Source: Candidatus Schekmanbacteria bacterium (lineage in GTDB: Bacteria > CSSED10-310 > JACPHN01). From it: 9,750 nucleotides of DNA. A program made the position numbers and the translations under genes. The notes under the pieces were generated by a model. It ran no database searches and had not been told where the DNA came from. It was given only the letters and a program-made list of their open reading frames with translations. Location: assembly GCA_016188575.1 (NCBI GenBank), contig JACPHN010000172.1, positions 1-9,750 on the forward strand, given 5' to 3'. The first letter of the stretch is position 1. Each line of letters starts with the position of its first letter. Below are positions 1 to 7,500 of the stretch, in pieces.

Positions 1-2
1 CG

Positions 3-761
3 ATCCTGCCCGAGCACGTCGAGGCCGCCCGGGAGGTTCTGATCGAGCGCCGAGACACGCACCTTGATTCCCTCGTCGAGCGACTCCGGGAGGAGCGGGT
101 ACGGAGGATCGTGGAACCGATCCTCGTGGGCGAGCTCCTGCCCCGGGACGTCTACAGTGACGACGTCGCCTACTGCCAGGATCTCGGCCTCGTCCGATCG
201 GGTCCATCGGGGCTCGAGATCGCCAATCCGATCTACCGAGAGGTAATTCCCCGTGCCCTGGCCTGGGTCCTCCAGCAAACCTTGCCCATCCCCCGTGCCC
301 CCTACATCGCAGCCGATGGCACTCTGCGCTTCGAGAAGCTCATAGGTGACTTCCTGACCTTCTGGAAAGAGCACGGGGAGTTCCTGCTCAAGGGAGAAAA
401 CTATCCCGAGGCGGCACCCCATCTGGTGCTCATGGCCTATCTGCAGCGGGTCGTCAACGCCGGGGGCGTGATCGAGCGGGAGTATGCCGTCGGAATGGGC
501 CGAATGGACCTGCTGATCCGATGGAGACACCCGGGCGGAGAACAGCGGGAGGCGATCGAGATCAAGGTCTGGCGCACCAATAGGCCCGATCCCCTCCTCC
601 AGGGACTTGCGCAGCTCTCGGGCTACCTCGAGCGCCTGGGGCTAGACGAAGGCACGCTCGTCATCTTCGACCGCGGCCAACAGGCCCCGCCGCTGCCCGA
701 TCGAGCTTCCCTGACCCACATCGAGCACGCCGGCCGCCCGATCCGCCTCCTCCGCCTGTGA
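3..761 (+). CDS. AAA-like ATPase with C-terminal PD-(D/E)XK nuclease-like domain, copy 1 (5' end outside window)
   Basis: Only the last 252 residues are visible. The frame is open from the window edge, so the GTG at 111 is internal and not the start. The N-terminal P-loop domain can be inferred from copy 2 at 8474, which matches this gene over its first 393 visible bases; joined, they predict about 522 residues. The C-terminal part carries a PD-(D/E)XK-like pattern: Glu158 (GGVIERE), Asp169 (GMGRMDLLIRW), then E186-I-K188 (AIEIKVW), followed by QGLAQLSGYLERL, the Gln/Tyr-rich helix often seen in this fold (numbering from position 3). Such ATPase-nuclease fusions are common multicopy genes in environmental bacteria; their role is mostly unknown, and defence or mobile-element functions have been suggested. 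No partner gene is adjacent downstream. Unlike copy 2, this visible part is intact. ATPase and nuclease activity are inferred from motifs only. Confidence 0.8.
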   Translation: MLPEHVEAAREVLIERRDTHLDSLVERLREERVRRIVEPILVGELLPRDVYSDDVAYCQDLGLVRSGPSGLEIANPIYREVIPRALAWVLQQTLPIPRAPYIAADGTLRFEKLIGDFLTFWKEHGEFLLKGENYPEAAPHLVLMAYLQRVVNAGGVIEREYAVGMGRMDLLIRWRHPGGEQREAIEIKVWRTNRPDPLLQGLAQLSGYLERLGLDEGTLVIFDRGQQAPPLPDRASLTHIEHAGRPIRLLRL

Positions 762-1008
762 TGGCCCAGGGGTGAGCCCATCCAGGCACCCGGCCCCGCC
801 CTGACGACCTCGACGAGGAGGACGAGGCGGACGAGAGCAGACCTGCCTGAGAGGCGTCCGACACGTGGCAGGTCCCCTGTTCCCCTGAGCTGAAGGACAC
901 AGGTAAGGGTTGCAGGCACCCTTCCGGTGTGCCGAGGGGCAGCGGCCACGATCGTGCTCGCGTGTCCGGACAGGCCAGGAGGCACCTGCCATCAAGATCC
1001 AGACCATC
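762..1008. other. Non-coding tail of AAA/nuclease copy 1
   Basis: These 247 bases separate the stop codon of the AAA/nuclease gene from the 45-bp repeat that abuts the glycyl-radical-enzyme remnant. I see no convincing gene, RNA or U-tract terminator. The minus-strand frames that stay open here are continuations of the GRE remnant frame into unrelated DNA. The stretch may have arrived together with the AAA/nuclease gene, because nothing in it resembles the GRE sequence that resumes near 1051. Confidence 0.5.
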
Positions 1009-1054
1009 CTCTCCACTGCCCTCGGTTGGCATGGCCGTAGCCGCACAGATGAAG
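1009..1054 (+). repeat. Dispersed 45-bp repeat, copy a
   Basis: The sequence starting CTCTCCACTGCCCTCGGT recurs at 8377-8421 in the same orientation. About 40 of 46 aligned positions match, with one extra T in this copy. This copy lies downstream of AAA/nuclease copy 1 and runs right up to the point where GRE similarity resumes (around 1051). The other copy lies about 50 bp upstream of AAA/nuclease copy 2. It is not part of a recognisable gene, and its role is unknown. Confidence 0.7.
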
Positions 1055-1300
1055 AGCCCTCTATGGAAGCGGGTGATGCGCCGCGAGAAGGCGGGGACGA
1101 TCTCGCACAGCTTGAGCGCGAAACAGCCGAGCAGCTGGAACGTCGCCTGGGCGTCGAGGCGCCCGGCGGCCACGTCGGCCTGGTAGGTGGGCCACAGAAG
1201 CTGGTCGAGCCGGCTCGGGCTCACCGCGTTGTCGAGAGACTCCAAATTCAGGCGTCGGCCGAATCCCAATGCTCTCTGCTTGACAGGCCTGCGGCTCGGT

Positions 1301-1323
1301 GGCACAGGCATCCTGCCTGTGCC
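1301..1323. repeat. Hairpin 1 inside the MITE
   Basis: A perfect 10-bp stem (GGCACAGGCA pairing with TGCCTGTGCC) closes a three-base loop, TCC. It has no U-tract. It forms a REP-like pair with the hairpin at 1346-1364. Confidence 0.8.
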
Positions 1324-1345
1324 GCGCGGCACCGGGCCATCTAGA

Positions 1346-1364
1346 CACAGGCTGAAAGCCTGTG
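1346..1364. repeat. Hairpin 2 inside the MITE
   Basis: An 8-bp perfect stem (CACAGGCT pairing with AGCCTGTG) closes a GAA loop. The stem core is the same as in hairpin 1, 22 bases upstream, so the two form a paired palindromic unit. Confidence 0.75.
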
Positions 1365-1734
1365 CCACCAGCCTGCACCTGTAAAGGACATTCGGCCGAC
1401 GCCCAAATTCAGCGCAATCTGGGCCAGGAGGATCGCTTGCAGCGCCTCGCGGAACGTTTCGGGTGGCGGCGCGGGCACGCGGTGCGCGGTGAAGCAACCC
1501 ACGAGTAGCTCGCCGGGGTAGATGTGCACCGCTTTGTTGGCCAGCAGGAAGCGGAGGGCCGCGGCCTTCTGCATCACCGTGGGCTGGTGAGGATCGGCGC
1601 GCGTCTTGAAGTAGCGCGTGACGAGCAGCGCGCGCTCGGCGCAAAGGTGCGGGTCGCGGCGCGGATGTCGCGATCCAGAGCGCGCACGCGGTCGGAGACA
1701 GTCACCGTCATGTCCATGCCTCCAGTCCAAGCTC

Positions 1735-1979
1735 ACGGAGCCGTCGCACGCCGCCGGCGATCGCCTGAGCGCGGTGTGGGGACAGGCGGTGAAACAGTCT
1801 CCGTGCCCGCGACAGTGCTCGGTGAAGAACGCGATCTCCGGCCGCGGCCGCAGAGACTCCGGGTTCTGACACCACCGGCAGCGCAGCGGGCAGCCCTTCA
1901 AGAACACGGTCGTGCGAATTCCCGGACCGTCGTGGACCGAAAACCGCTGCATTTCAAGAATGAGACCTTGCTGTTGCAC
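1735..1979 (-). pseudogene. Glycyl-radical enzyme activase (radical SAM) remnant
   Basis: The minus strand encodes GLILEMQRFSVHDGPGIRT, then FLKGCPLRCRWCQNPESL, which holds the CxxxCxxC motif that binds the radical-SAM [4Fe-4S] cluster in GRE activases. Next comes HCRGHGDCFTACPHTALRR, the start of a ferredoxin-like cluster region. A GTG at 1979-1977 is a possible start, but no good ribosome binding site precedes it. Similarity stops around residue 80, where family members run to roughly 300, and the GRE start follows within about 30 bases. Most of the activase has therefore been deleted. An intact enzyme would install the glycyl radical on the neighbouring GRE. The frame itself stays open, but the product would lack most of the barrel. 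Confidence 0.75.
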
Positions 1980-2289
1980 TGCTTGTTGAAGGACCCAATG
2001 AGACCGAACGCGAATGCCCTCAAGGCTACCTATCCGCGCCCGGGGATGCAAACGTACCTGTTCATCTCCCCCCCGCTTGCGGAGGGCCCACTCGTTGCGC
2101 GACGACGCCTCATTATTCGTCAGCCGGTCTAAAACCCCGCCCTTCAACGCGTGCTACACATTGTCGCGCCTGCACGGGCATTGCGGCGCGATGAAGCGCG
2201 CCGCTACGGTCACGCGAAGAGCGTGGGCGAGCGAATCACCGCGCGCAAACGACGCAACGAACGCCTGGTTTGGTGATCGCGAACATGTC

Positions 2290-2307
2290 GCCGGCCCGAA
2301 GGCCGGC
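2290..2307. repeat. Hairpin with GCCGGCC stem
   Basis: GCCGGCC and GGCCGGC form a perfect 7-bp stem with a CGAA loop. No U-tract follows, so it looks like a dispersed palindromic unit and not an intrinsic terminator. Confidence 0.6.
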
Positions 2308-2328
2308 ATCCTCTGACCCCGCGCACGG

Positions 2329-2343
2329 GCTCATCCGATGAGC
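2329..2343. repeat. Hairpin with GCTCAT stem
   Basis: GCTCAT and ATGAGC form a 6-bp stem around a CCG loop. It has no U-tract, and its function is unknown. Confidence 0.45.
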
Positions 2344-2408
2344 TCCCCGGATTCCACATTGAGCCTCTTGAAATACCTTCCCATCAAGGGGCGCGAGGAT
2401 CACACGAT

Positions 2409-2596
2409 GGACCGGCCACTTTCCGATGAGATAAAACATCTAACGCGAATCTGACCGGGAAACTCCTGAAAAACCGGCCATACTTGCCCTGGATACGGCC
2501 ATCTGCGGGAAAAGTGGCCGAAAACAGGGCGAATTGAGGCGAATTGGCGGCCAGAATCGCCTCAGATGTTTTATCTGCGGCAAGTATGGCCGGTCC
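2409..2596. mobile_element. 188-bp element of nested inverted repeats, possible internally deleted IS or MITE
   Basis: The outer ends are inverted copies: GGACCGGCCA at 2409-2418 and TGGCCGGTCC at 2587-2596. The imperfect match extends to about 34 bp, including GATAAAACATCT at 2430-2441 and its exact reverse complement at 2564-2575. A second, inner pair repeats the same theme. ACCGGCCATACTTGCC (2473-2488) has its exact reverse complement at 2579-2594, and CGGCCACTTT (2413-2422) has its own at 2511-2520. Each end thus holds two related sites, as in IS families with multiple terminal transposase-binding repeats (IS21 is one). A further 7-bp palindromic pair lies at 2536-2542 and 2557-2563. No transposase gene and no clear target duplication are visible, so calling it mobile is inference. 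Confidence 0.55.
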
Positions 2597-2870
2597 GGCC
2601 TCGACTCACCAGCCCCCCGCTGCCACCCTCTCACCACCGCATCCAGGCAGTCGCGCCGCTTCGCCTCCGTCACCTGCGGCGCGCTCGCCGGCCGCAGGGT
2701 GTCACCGGCGAGCCGGCCCTCGATCTCCAAGAGCTCCGCAGCTCCCCGAAACCCGAAACCCATAAGGAGCCTTCATCGTTGCGGAACGAGTGGGGAGGGG
2801 ACAGAGATGGGGAGGTGGACAAGTACCGGAGGGAGAGAGGGAAGAGATTCGGAAGGGCTGGCCGGCAAGA
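2597..2870. other. Intergenic sequence upstream of gltX
   Basis: I see no supportable gene in these 274 bases. Open frames on both strands lack motifs. A purine-rich run around 2784-2850 and a short tandem (CGAAACC twice, 2748-2760) are the only visible features. Confidence 0.45.
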
Positions 2871-2899
2871 TTGACTTCCGTCGCCGCCGATTGAATAGT
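2871..2899 (+). promoter_or_regulatory. Candidate sigma-70 promoter for gltX
   Basis: TTGACT at 2871-2876 matches five of six bases of the -35 consensus. A 17-base spacer leads to AATAGT at 2894-2899, four of six bases of the -10 consensus. Transcription would start near 2906 and leave a leader of about 50 bases before the gltX ATG. It is a sequence match only. Confidence 0.45.
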
Positions 2900-2957
2900 G
2901 TGCTCCCCAGGTTTGGCTGAAATCAAAGACGTAGTCGCAGCAAATAAAGAGACTGCC

Positions 2958-4460
2958 ATGACCGAGCAACCTGTCCGCGTACGTTTCGCCCCCTCACCTA
3001 CCGGCTACCTTCACGTCGGCAGTGCCCGCACGGCGCTGTTCAACTGGCTGTACGCCAGGCAAAAAGGCGGGGTGTTTCTGCTGCGGATCGAGGACACGGA
3101 TCGGCAGCGGTCCACCAAGGAGTCGATCGACGCGATCTTCGATGGGTTGCGCTGGCTCGGGCTCGACTGGGACGAGGCGCCGCGCTACCAGTCCGAGCAC
3201 ATGGAGACCCACCGCAAGGCGGCACAGACGATGCTCGAGCTGGGCGTCGCCTACCGCGACTTCTCGTCCGATGACGAGGCGGAGACGCGCCGCGCGGCCG
3301 ACCGCAAGGAAGGGCGGGTGTACCGCGCCGCCAAGATGCGGGCGCTCAGCGCCGCGGAAAGCAAGCGCCGCGCCGTCGCTGGCGAACCTTTCGTGCTGCG
3401 CTTCAAGGTGCCCGCTGGTGGGGGCAGCGCGAGCTTCGTGGACGGCGTGTACGGGCCGCTCTCCCGTTCGTTCGACGAAATCGAGGATTTTGCCTTGCTA
3501 CGTTCCGACGGCACCCCCGTCTACATGCTCAGCGTCGTCTGCGACGACTACGAAATGCGCGTAACTCTCGTGCTGCGCGGCCAGGACCATCTGACCAACA
3601 CCTACAAGCAGATTCTCATCTACGAAGCGCTCGGCTGGCCCATTCCCAATTTTGCGCACCTGCCGCTCATCCTCGCGCCGGACCGCAGCAAGCTCTCCAA
3701 GCGCAAGCACGGCGAGGTGGTCAGCGTCGGCGCCTATCGAGACCGCGGGCTGCTGGCCGCGGCGTTCCGCAACTTTATCGCGCTGCTCGGCTGGTCTCCG
3801 GGCGATGACCGCGAGATCATGACCGTCGACGAGCTCATCGCCGCCTTCTCTATCGGCGGAATCAACAAGAGCAACGCGGTATTCAACTTCGACCCGGCCG
3901 ATCCCAAGAAATGGACGGATCCGAAGGCGATCTGGATGAACGGCCACTACCTGTCGAACATGCCGCTCGACGCGCTGTTGCCACTCGTCAAGAGCGAGCT
4001 CGGGCAGGCCGGGCTGTGGGACGATCGCTTCGAGCGCGAGGATGCCCGGCAGTTCGCCGAGATCGTGGCGTTGATTCGCGCCCGCTTCTACTCCACCAAG
4101 GATTTCGTCACGCTTGGGAGGCCCTATTTCACCGAGGATTTCGGAATCGACCCCGAAGCGGCCCGAAAAAACCTGGGTGAGATCGCCATGCCTGACCTGC
4201 TCGATGCGCTCGCCAATCACCTGGAGACCGCGAGCAGCTTCGACCTCCCGACCGCCGAGAGCCTGGTGCGGGGCGTGGCGGCGGTGGCCGGGTTCAAGGC
4301 GGGCGTCGTCATCAACGGCGCCCGGACGGCGCTGACGGGGCAGGCCGTGGGGCCGTCGATGTTTCACTTGATGATCGCCCTGGGGCGGGACCGCTGTGTG
4401 AGCCGCCTTCGCCGCTGCGCGAACCGGCTGCGGGACGAGCGCGCGCGCGCTACGGCGTGA
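2958..4460 (+). CDS. gltX: Glutamate--tRNA ligase
   Basis: The product is a 500-residue class I aminoacyl-tRNA synthetase that charges tRNA-Glu with glutamate in the cytoplasm; this is the usual bacterial length. The Rossmann-fold catalytic domain opens with VRFAPSPTGYLHVGSART, where HVGS (19-22) is the HIGH motif. LLRIEDTDRQRS follows, and the KMSKS loop appears as LSKRKHG (246-252). The C-terminal half, from about residue 330, is the helical anticodon-binding region and ends with VGPSMFHLMIALGRD. I chose the ATG at 2958 because MTEQPVRVRF places the conserved VRFAPSPTG near the N-terminus as in the family; an in-frame GTG at 2898 would add 20 unrelated residues. The ribosome binding site is weak (AAAGAG). 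A short Arg-rich tail follows the conserved C-terminus. Whether it is discriminating or also charges tRNA-Gln cannot be told here. Confidence 0.97.
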   Translation: MTEQPVRVRFAPSPTGYLHVGSARTALFNWLYARQKGGVFLLRIEDTDRQRSTKESIDAIFDGLRWLGLDWDEAPRYQSEHMETHRKAAQTMLELGVAYRDFSSDDEAETRRAADRKEGRVYRAAKMRALSAAESKRRAVAGEPFVLRFKVPAGGGSASFVDGVYGPLSRSFDEIEDFALLRSDGTPVYMLSVVCDDYEMRVTLVLRGQDHLTNTYKQILIYEALGWPIPNFAHLPLILAPDRSKLSKRKHGEVVSVGAYRDRGLLAAAFRNFIALLGWSPGDDREIMTVDELIAAFSIGGINKSNAVFNFDPADPKKWTDPKAIWMNGHYLSNMPLDALLPLVKSELGQAGLWDDRFEREDARQFAEIVALIRARFYSTKDFVTLGRPYFTEDFGIDPEAARKNLGEIAMPDLLDALANHLETASSFDLPTAESLVRGVAAVAGFKAGVVINGARTALTGQAVGPSMFHLMIALGRDRCVSRLRRCANRLRDERARATA

Positions 4461-4484
4461 CGGTACCTGTCCGCCAGCCCGACC

Positions 4485-4506
4485 CTCCCCCCGCTGGCGA
4501 GGGGAG
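4485..4506. repeat. Imperfect hairpin between gltX and the kinase gene
   Basis: CTCCCC (4485-4490) pairs with GGGGAG (4501-4506) around a 10-base loop. A few more pairs follow after a mismatch. No U-tract follows, so it is probably a dispersed palindrome or a weak transcript structure and not an intrinsic terminator. Confidence 0.4.
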
Positions 4507-4527
4507 AAGGTGAGCAGCTACGCCCGC

Positions 4528-4533
4528 AGAGGA
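4528..4533 (+). promoter_or_regulatory. Ribosome binding site of the kinase gene
   Basis: AGAGGA ends six bases before the ATG at 4540. It favours this start over the out-of-frame ATG at 4536. The GPYRVEALLGKGG kinase lobe starts only seven residues later, so no longer N-terminus is expected. Confidence 0.6.
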
Positions 4534-4539
4534 TCATGA

Positions 4540-7500
4540 ATGATACCGGCGAGGATCGGTCCGTATCGCGTCGAGGCGCTGCTCGGGAAGGGCGGATGCG
4601 GTGTGGTCTACCGCGCCACCCATGCGCAGAATGGGCATGATGCGGCGGTCAAGCGCGTCGAGCTGAACGACAGTGCCGCGGTGGCGTCGCTTCGGCGCGA
4701 GATCCGCATTCTCGGCCGCATCGCTCACCCTGCGATCGTGCCGATCCTCGAGCACGGCACCGACGGCGGTCTGCCGTGGTATGCCATGGCACTGCTGGCG
4801 GGCCGCCCGTTGGGCCAGCACTGCGACGCGGTGGCCAAGCGGCCGCGGACCGCGCGGATCGGCAGCGGCCGGTGGTGGACGCGGTGGCTCGCGGCTGAGG
4901 TCGCCGGCGAAGAGGTGGGCTCCGCGGCTTCCGAACCCGACTCCGGCACGGCGCCGGGGGAGTCCGGCCGGCCGCTACCGCCGGCGGTCCTGCAGCGCCT
5001 CCTCACGCTGATCCTGCGACTCTGCTCGCCGCTTTCGTACCTGCACGGCGAAGGCATCGTCCACCGCGACCTGAAGCCGCAGAACGTAATCGTCTGCGAG
5101 GGCGACCGGCCCGTCATCGTGGACTTCGGCCTGATCGCGCGGTTTGGCGGGGAGGCTCCGAACCTCGCGGGATGGACCCGCGAGGAAATCGACGACCTGG
5201 AGACCGCGGTCGGGACTCCCGCCTACATGGCGCCCGAACAGATCCGCGGCGAGCTCGTGGACGCGCGAGCGGATCTGTATGCCCTCGGCTGCATCCTGTA
5301 CGAGGTCATCACCGGGCGCCTCCCGTTCATTGCGCGTTCGGCCTACGATCTGCTCGATCTGCACTTGCACGCGCCGCCGATTCCGCCGTCGCGGCTCACT
5401 GCCGGGATTCCAGAATCGCTGGACGCGCTGGTTCTCCGTCTGCTGGCAAAAGACCCGCGTCACCGCCTCGGCTACGCCGATTACGTGGCGCGTGCTCTGA
5501 TCGAGAATGGCGCCATCGCGCCCTCGCCCGATGCGGAAACGCCCGGCCCCGCCGCTCGCACCTATCTCTACCGCCCCGGGTACGTCGACCGTCACGGCAC
5601 GTCGGATACTCTGCTGCGCCGCGTGCGCTCGCTGCGGAACGGTCCCGGCGGCCTGGTGCTCGTCACCGGCGAAAGCGGCATCGGCAAGACGCGCCTGGCG
5701 CTCGAGGTCGTGCGCAACGCGCGCTCGGGGTCGGACGAAGCGCTCGTCTTCGCCTCGTCTTGCGCCCCTCCCGCGCCCGGAACGGACCGCCGCCATAGCC
5801 AGGCCGTGGGAGCCCCGTTGGAGTCGCTGCGGCCGGTGCTCCGCGCCATTGGGGATTGCTGCCGGTCTTGCGGCGAGACGGAGACCAGGCGCATCCTGGG
5901 TGCCGGGGCCGCGGTGTTGGCGGCGCTCGAACCTGATCTGCAACTGCTTCCCGGCCAGCGGCAGCGCCCGAAGCCGGCGGAGCTGCCGCCGCCCGCGGCG
6001 CGCACGCGCATCAAGAGCGCGATGGCCTCGGTTTTCGCCAATCTGGCGGCGATCGCCCCGGTCCTCTTGGTGCTCGATGATCTGCAGTGGGCCGATCCGC
6101 TGACGGTCGAGCTCCTGACCCATCTCGTCCGCCACCGCTGGCTCGAAAAGAGCGCCATCCTCGTGCTCGGTACGTTGCGCCGCGAGGAAGCGACGCCGGC
6201 GCTGGCGGCCTTGTTGGCAGCGCCCGCAGTAGACGAGATTCAGGTCCAAAGCATGGATGCACCGGCCGTGGCGTTCATGATCAGGGACATCCTCGCGCTG
6301 GAAAAGGCGCCGGAACAGTTCGCCGGAATGCTTGTCCGCCACACCGAAGGCAACCCGTTCTTCGTCGGCGAATACCTTCGCCTCGCGGCGGAGGAGGCGC
6401 TCTTGACGAGAACCGCCGGGGGAACCTGGCATCTGTCGCTGGCGGAGCCGAACGACACCGCTGGCGAAGCCGTGCTGCCATTACCGCGATCGCTTCGCAC
6501 CGTCCTGCTGCGGCGTCTGCAGGGATTGAGCGCCGGGGGTAGAGCGCTGGCCGAAATCGCCGCCGTGGCTGGCCGGGCGTTCTCCGCGGCGCTGCTCGAG
6601 CGCCTGGCTGAAGTGGAGGGCGCCCCTGTCGAGGCCACCGGCGAGCTGCTGGCGCGCGGGATCCTGCAGGAGGCGCCGGCGCTGCTGAGCTTCGGACACG
6701 ACAAGATCCGCGAGGTCATTTACGATGAGATCCGCGTACGGCGGCGGGCGCGCTTGCATCGTCGCGTCGCCGCCGAGCTTGCCGCGGGTGGGTCCGCGAT
6801 TGGCGAGCGCGATCCGGCACAGGTGGGGTACCACTGGGAGCGCGGCAAGCGGCGGGAAGAGGCACAGGCGTGCTATCTCGAAGCGGCGCGCAAGGCGAAG
6901 GGCGAATATGCGTTGGAAAGCGCGGACGAGCTTTTCCGCGCGTGTCTTCGCCTCACCCGGGGGCGGGGTGAGCGCGCGGCGATCGAGGCGGAGCTCGCTC
7001 TGGACGTTCTTTGCATCCAGGCGCGGTATCGGGAGGCGCTCGCGCTGCAGATGCGGGCGTTGGCGACGGCGCGGCGGATCGGAGACGCGAGGCTCGTTGG
7101 CGCGAGCCTCGCGGGAATCGCGTCGTGCCTGCTGGATCTCGGAAAGCCAGAGGAGGCTCTGGCGAAGGCGGCAGAGGCACTGGCGGTAGAGCGGCGCCGC
7201 GGCGCCACGGACATGGAAGCCCGCGTTCTCCGGCGCATCGGCGCGATTGCATGGTCCCGCGGCGATCTCGCCGGAGCGGAGCGCGCCTTCCGGCAGGCGC
7301 TGGATCATTTTCTGCGGCTCGGCGACCGCCCGTTCGTCTGTGGTACCGGCAACAACCTCGCCGTCGTGCTCCAGCAGCAGGGCCGGGGGGAGGAGTCGCT
7401 CGCGGTGAACAGAAAGAGCCTGGCGCTGGCGCGGGAGCTCGGCGATCGCCGGCTCGAGGCGACCTTGCTGCTCAATGAGGCGGGAGCGCTGTGGGAGCTC

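Larger units (their letters stand above)
1251..1403. mobile_element. 153-bp MITE-like insertion element
   Basis: The element is bounded by perfect 14-bp terminal inverted repeats: GGCGTCGGCCGAAT at 1251-1264 and its reverse complement at 1390-1403. Direct CAAATTCA repeats lie on both sides. It is too short to encode a transposase and must have been moved in trans. Its core holds two hairpins (1301-1323 and 1346-1364) with related stems built on CACAGGC/GCCTGTG, of the kind widely scattered in several high-GC phyla. It inserted into the GRE gene; the 161 added bases shift the frame. An 8-bp duplication fits several transposase families, so I do not assign one. Confidence 0.8.
1243..1411. repeat. 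8-bp target-site duplication CAAATTCA flanking the MITE
   Basis: CAAATTCA occurs at 1243-1250 and again at 1404-1411, directly flanking the 153-bp insertion. Matching neighbouring bases mean the duplication could be read as 8 to 10 bp. Deleting the element plus one copy rejoins GRE codons for LAQIALN and LESLDN in one frame, which shows that this was the pre-insertion sequence. Confidence 0.8.
1051..1711 (-). pseudogene. Glycyl-radical enzyme (pyruvate formate-lyase superfamily) remnant
   Basis: On the minus strand an ATG at 1711-1709, preceded by a GGAGG seven bases away, begins MTVTVSDRVRALDRDIRAA. After an apparent one-base frameshift near 1655 come CAERALLVTRYFK, PTVMQKAAALRFLLANKAV and IYPGELLVGCFTAHR, the typical N-terminal region of GREs. 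Near 1475 the sequence jumps to PETFREALQAILLAQIALN, which in intact family members lies roughly 200 residues further on, so a large internal deletion is likely. A 153-bp MITE then interrupts the frame. Beyond it LESLDNAVSPSRLDQLLWP and LLGCFALKLCEIVPAFSRRI follow, ending at RFHRGLF (around 1051). The catalytic Cys and the C-terminal glycyl-radical loop are absent, so it cannot be active. The subfamily (decarboxylase, dehydratase or lyase) cannot be told. The gene order, activase then GRE, fits a former anaerobic operon. Confidence 0.8.
1980..2408. other. Gene-poor stretch with small palindromes
   Basis: No gene can be supported in these 429 bases. The open frames show no recognisable motif and no convincing ribosome binding site. 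Two short hairpins are present, at 2290-2307 and 2329-2343. A 38-codon frame (2338-2454, +) runs into the inverted-repeat element and is not recognisable. The sequence may hold the former promoter region of the GRE operon, but no clear promoter is visible. Confidence 0.5.

Noticed and set aside
1-393. Repeat at the two window ends as a circular-contig overlap
   Set aside because: The copies differ at nine positions, one has a stop codon, and similarity ends at a clear breakpoint inside the window, so they are distinct loci.
111-761. GTG at 111 as the start of a separate 216-residue gene
   Set aside because: The same frame is open to the window edge and matches copy 2 upstream, so 111 is an internal codon of a longer gene.
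1715-1740. WRHGHDGDC as a second ferredoxin-type Cys motif of the activase
   Set aside because: These codons coincide with the GRE ribosome binding site and start region, and the remaining cysteines are missing, so the likeness is probably chance.
2338-2454. Small open frame of 38 codons
   Set aside because: No ribosome binding site, no recognisable motif, and its 3' half overlaps the inverted-repeat element.
2440-2763. Minus-strand frame of 107 codons
   Set aside because: The ELLEIEGRLAGDTLR stretch looks protein-like, but I cannot tie it to a family, it lacks a convincing start, and it runs through the inverted-repeat element. It might be a gene fragment.
2898-2957. Upstream GTG start of gltX
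   Set aside because: The added 20 residues match nothing in the family and the position overlaps the candidate -10 region.
4481-4511. Intrinsic terminator after gltX
   Set aside because: The hairpin is imperfect and no U-tract follows it.
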